Below, one piece after another: positions 7,149 through 8,229 of a stretch of DNA of 8,229 nt. This DNA is from Oxalobacter sp. (GTDB lineage: Bacteria; Pseudomonadota; Gammaproteobacteria; Burkholderiales; Burkholderiaceae_D): contig JAAZED010000273.1 of assembly GCA_012512465.1 (NCBI GenBank), positions 1-8,229 of the forward strand. Reading direction: 5' to 3'. A program made the position numbers and the translations under genes. Positions within the stretch are counted from its first letter, which is position 1; every line of letters begins with the position of its first letter. Below the pieces are notes generated by a model, which was given only the letters and a program-made list of their open reading frames with translations, did no database searches and was not told the DNA's origin.

Positions 7149-7231
7149 GAAACAGTTATGACCCATATTCAATGTCATCCGCTTTTATCCCCTTCTTGAT
7201 AAAAAAGATGAGCTGGCTCCGAAACCCTTTT

Positions 7232-7876
7232 ATGGCAAAGAAATTTGCCAACCGGCATGATGCGGCGCTGCAAATGGTAGAAAAGCTGTCATCTTATCGC
7301 GGAAAAAACCCGCTTGTCCTCGCCATACCCCGGGGGGCTGTTCCCATGGGAGAAATACTGGCAGAAAAACTGGAAGGGGAACTGGATGTCGTCCTGGTCC
7401 GGAAAATCGGCGCGCCCGGCAACCCTGAGTACGCTATTGGCGCAGTGGACGAAAACGGATGGACTTATATGACAGAAGAACACGACCGGCTTGAGCCGAT
7501 TGTCGCCTATATAGAAAAAGAAAAGGAGCGGCAGCAGGCGATCTGTCAGGAACGCCGCCGCCAGTATACGCCTATCAGACCACCAGCAAACCCGGCAGGA
7601 CGAACGGTGATCATCATTGATGATGGACTTGCAACAGGCGCCACCATGATCGCGGCCCTGCGTTCCATCCGGGCACAGCAGCCAGCCGAACTGATTTGCG
7701 CTGTACCCGTTGGCCATCATGAAAGCATCAGACTGGTGGAAAATTTTGCCGATGCGGTCTCCTGTGTACTGATACCACCGGATTTTCGCGCGGTCGGGCA
7801 GTTTTATCATGATTTTTCACAGGTAGATGACCAGGAGGTGGAAGAAATACTGATGCGAAGAAAATCCCTTATCTGA
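7232..7876 (+). CDS. Phosphoribosyltransferase family protein
   Basis: Type I phosphoribosyltransferase fold, 214 residues from ATG 7232. The PRPP-binding loop is VIIIDDGLATGAT at about residues 126-138, with two acidic residues and the Thr/Gly loop intact. Other family marks are AIPRGAVPMG (about 31-40), the conserved VRKIGAPGNPEYAIGAV stretch (57-73), and QFYHDFSQVDDQEV near the end. This group is common beside unrelated genes and its acceptor base is unknown; it does not match pyrE, apt, hpt or upp closely by eye. Cytoplasmic. The frame is open back to ATG 7172, with ATG 7208 between; none has a good Shine-Dalgarno. 7232 is preferred because MAKKFANRHDAALQMVEKL resembles the usual start, whereas the 20 residues before it look unlike the family. 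The flanking intergenic stretch is 165-225 bp depending on the start. Confidence 0.88.
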   Translation: MAKKFANRHDAALQMVEKLSSYRGKNPLVLAIPRGAVPMGEILAEKLEGELDVVLVRKIGAPGNPEYAIGAVDENGWTYMTEEHDRLEPIVAYIEKEKERQQAICQERRRQYTPIRPPANPAGRTVIIIDDGLATGATMIAALRSIRAQQPAELICAVPVGHHESIRLVENFADAVSCVLIPPDFRAVGQFYHDFSQVDDQEVEEILMRRKSLI

Positions 7877-7883
7877 TGTGCTT

Positions 7884-7931
7884 GCGGGTAATATAAATGG
7901 TATTGCCCTCTCAAACCCGCTCCTGATTTTT
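7884..7931 (+). terminator. Possible terminator after the phosphoribosyltransferase gene
   Basis: GGGTAATA and TATTGCCC (7886-7908) make an 8-bp stem with one G-U pair; alternatively GCGGGT pairs with ACCCGC (7884-7889 and 7915-7920). A TTTTT run follows at 7927-7931. The T-run is 6 nt from the outer stem, so the structure is imperfect and may terminate weakly. Confidence 0.45.
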
Positions 7932-7957
7932 CATGCCTTATAAAGAAAGATACTGTT

Positions 7958-8229
7958 ATGGAAAAACTGCTCGCCCTCTTTTGCCTTGTTTTTTCGGCCA
8001 CACTGCTTCATGCGGCTGACCTTCTGGTTTCAGACAAGTCCTATACGGAAAACGGGCAGATCCAGATGAAAAAAAAGAAAGATTCCGATGAGGAATCCAG
8101 AATTGAACGGGGAAAAATCAATGGTATTTCCTATGTGATTTATTACGCCGATGGCCAGGCTGCTTTCGGCAATGCATCTGACCCCGCAGACAACTGGACG
8201 GTATCCTGTAAAAAATACGGCTCGATCAA
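7958..8229 (+). CDS. Secreted protein of unknown function, 3' end outside window
   Basis: Open from ATG 7958 to the right edge, 90 full codons. Residues 1-19 (MEKLLALFCLVFSATLLHA) form a clear Sec signal peptide: a short charged start, a hydrophobic core, and an LHA-AD cleavage site after residue 19. The lack of a Cys at +1 argues against a lipoprotein, so a periplasmic or secreted product is expected. The mature part starts ADLLVSDKSYTENGQIQMKK, has a highly charged Lys/Asp/Glu stretch at about 38-51, then GKINGISYVIYYADGQAAFG, and a Trp/Cys motif NWTVSCKK near the edge. The purine-rich AAAGAAAGA 7 nt upstream may serve as a weak ribosome-binding site. I do not recognise the family; the W-x-V-x-C motif is loosely like that of IalB-type proteins, but this is too thin to name it. 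Confidence 0.72.
   Translation, partial: MEKLLALFCLVFSATLLHAADLLVSDKSYTENGQIQMKKKKDSDEESRIERGKINGISYVIYYADGQAAFGNASDPADNWTVSCKKYGSI

Noticed and set aside
7158..7199. Short open frame (ATG 7158 to TGA 7197-7199) as a leader peptide for the phosphoribosyltransferase gene
   Set aside because: Only 13 codons, no ribosome-binding site, and no run of one amino acid to suggest attenuation; its start is about 3 nt from the predicted transcript end.
7289..7810. Minus-strand open frame of 173 codons inside the phosphoribosyltransferase gene
   Set aside because: The plus strand encodes clear family motifs through the whole stretch; the antisense product has none.
1..8229. Search for a defence system, CRISPR array, mobile element, tRNA or rRNA
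   Set aside because: No spaced direct repeats, transposase, integrase, toxin-antitoxin pair or RNA gene was visible; genes are housekeeping and keep a typical Burkholderiales order.

Overview
The window is a chromosomal housekeeping segment, most likely from a betaproteobacterium of the order Burkholderiales, perhaps Oxalobacteraceae. The basis is the gene order rpsU-yqeY-dnaG-rpoD, a primary sigma factor with a very long Lys/Ala/Pro-rich N-terminus, and the sequence character of S21 and YqeY. Base composition looks roughly balanced by eye. Family-level placement is inference; no marker in the window fixes the genus.

Layout. Positions 1-5185 (minus strand) hold the macromolecular-synthesis operon, read right to left: rpsU (ribosomal protein S21), yqeY (GatB/YqeY-like), dnaG (primase) and rpoD (sigma-70, cut off by the left edge within region 3). 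A Rho-independent terminator sits between rpsU and yqeY. An extended -10 promoter and a hairpin lie in the dnaG-rpoD gap. A candidate promoter precedes rpsU. Positions 5324-6259 (minus) encode a class II HDAC-like deacetylase, and 6428-7006 (minus) an iron superoxide dismutase with its own terminator. At about 7007-7231 transcription diverges: sodB runs left, and a stand-alone phosphoribosyltransferase of unknown substrate runs right (7232-7876, plus). The right edge holds the first 90 codons of a secreted protein of unknown function.

How the genes work together. The operon couples translation initiation (S21), replication priming (DnaG) and bulk transcription initiation (RpoD). The internal terminator, internal promoter, GTG starts and weak ribosome-binding sites would let abundant S21 be made alongside scarcer primase and separately set sigma factor. 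The deacetylase, SodB and phosphoribosyltransferase look like independent neighbours.

I see no defence locus, mobile element, CRISPR array, tRNA or rRNA, and no obviously new multi-gene system. The most distinctive features are the roughly 275-residue basic sigma-70 N-terminus with four AT-hook-like motifs and the palindrome between the divergent sodB and phosphoribosyltransferase promoters. No gap between genes exceeds about 230 bases.
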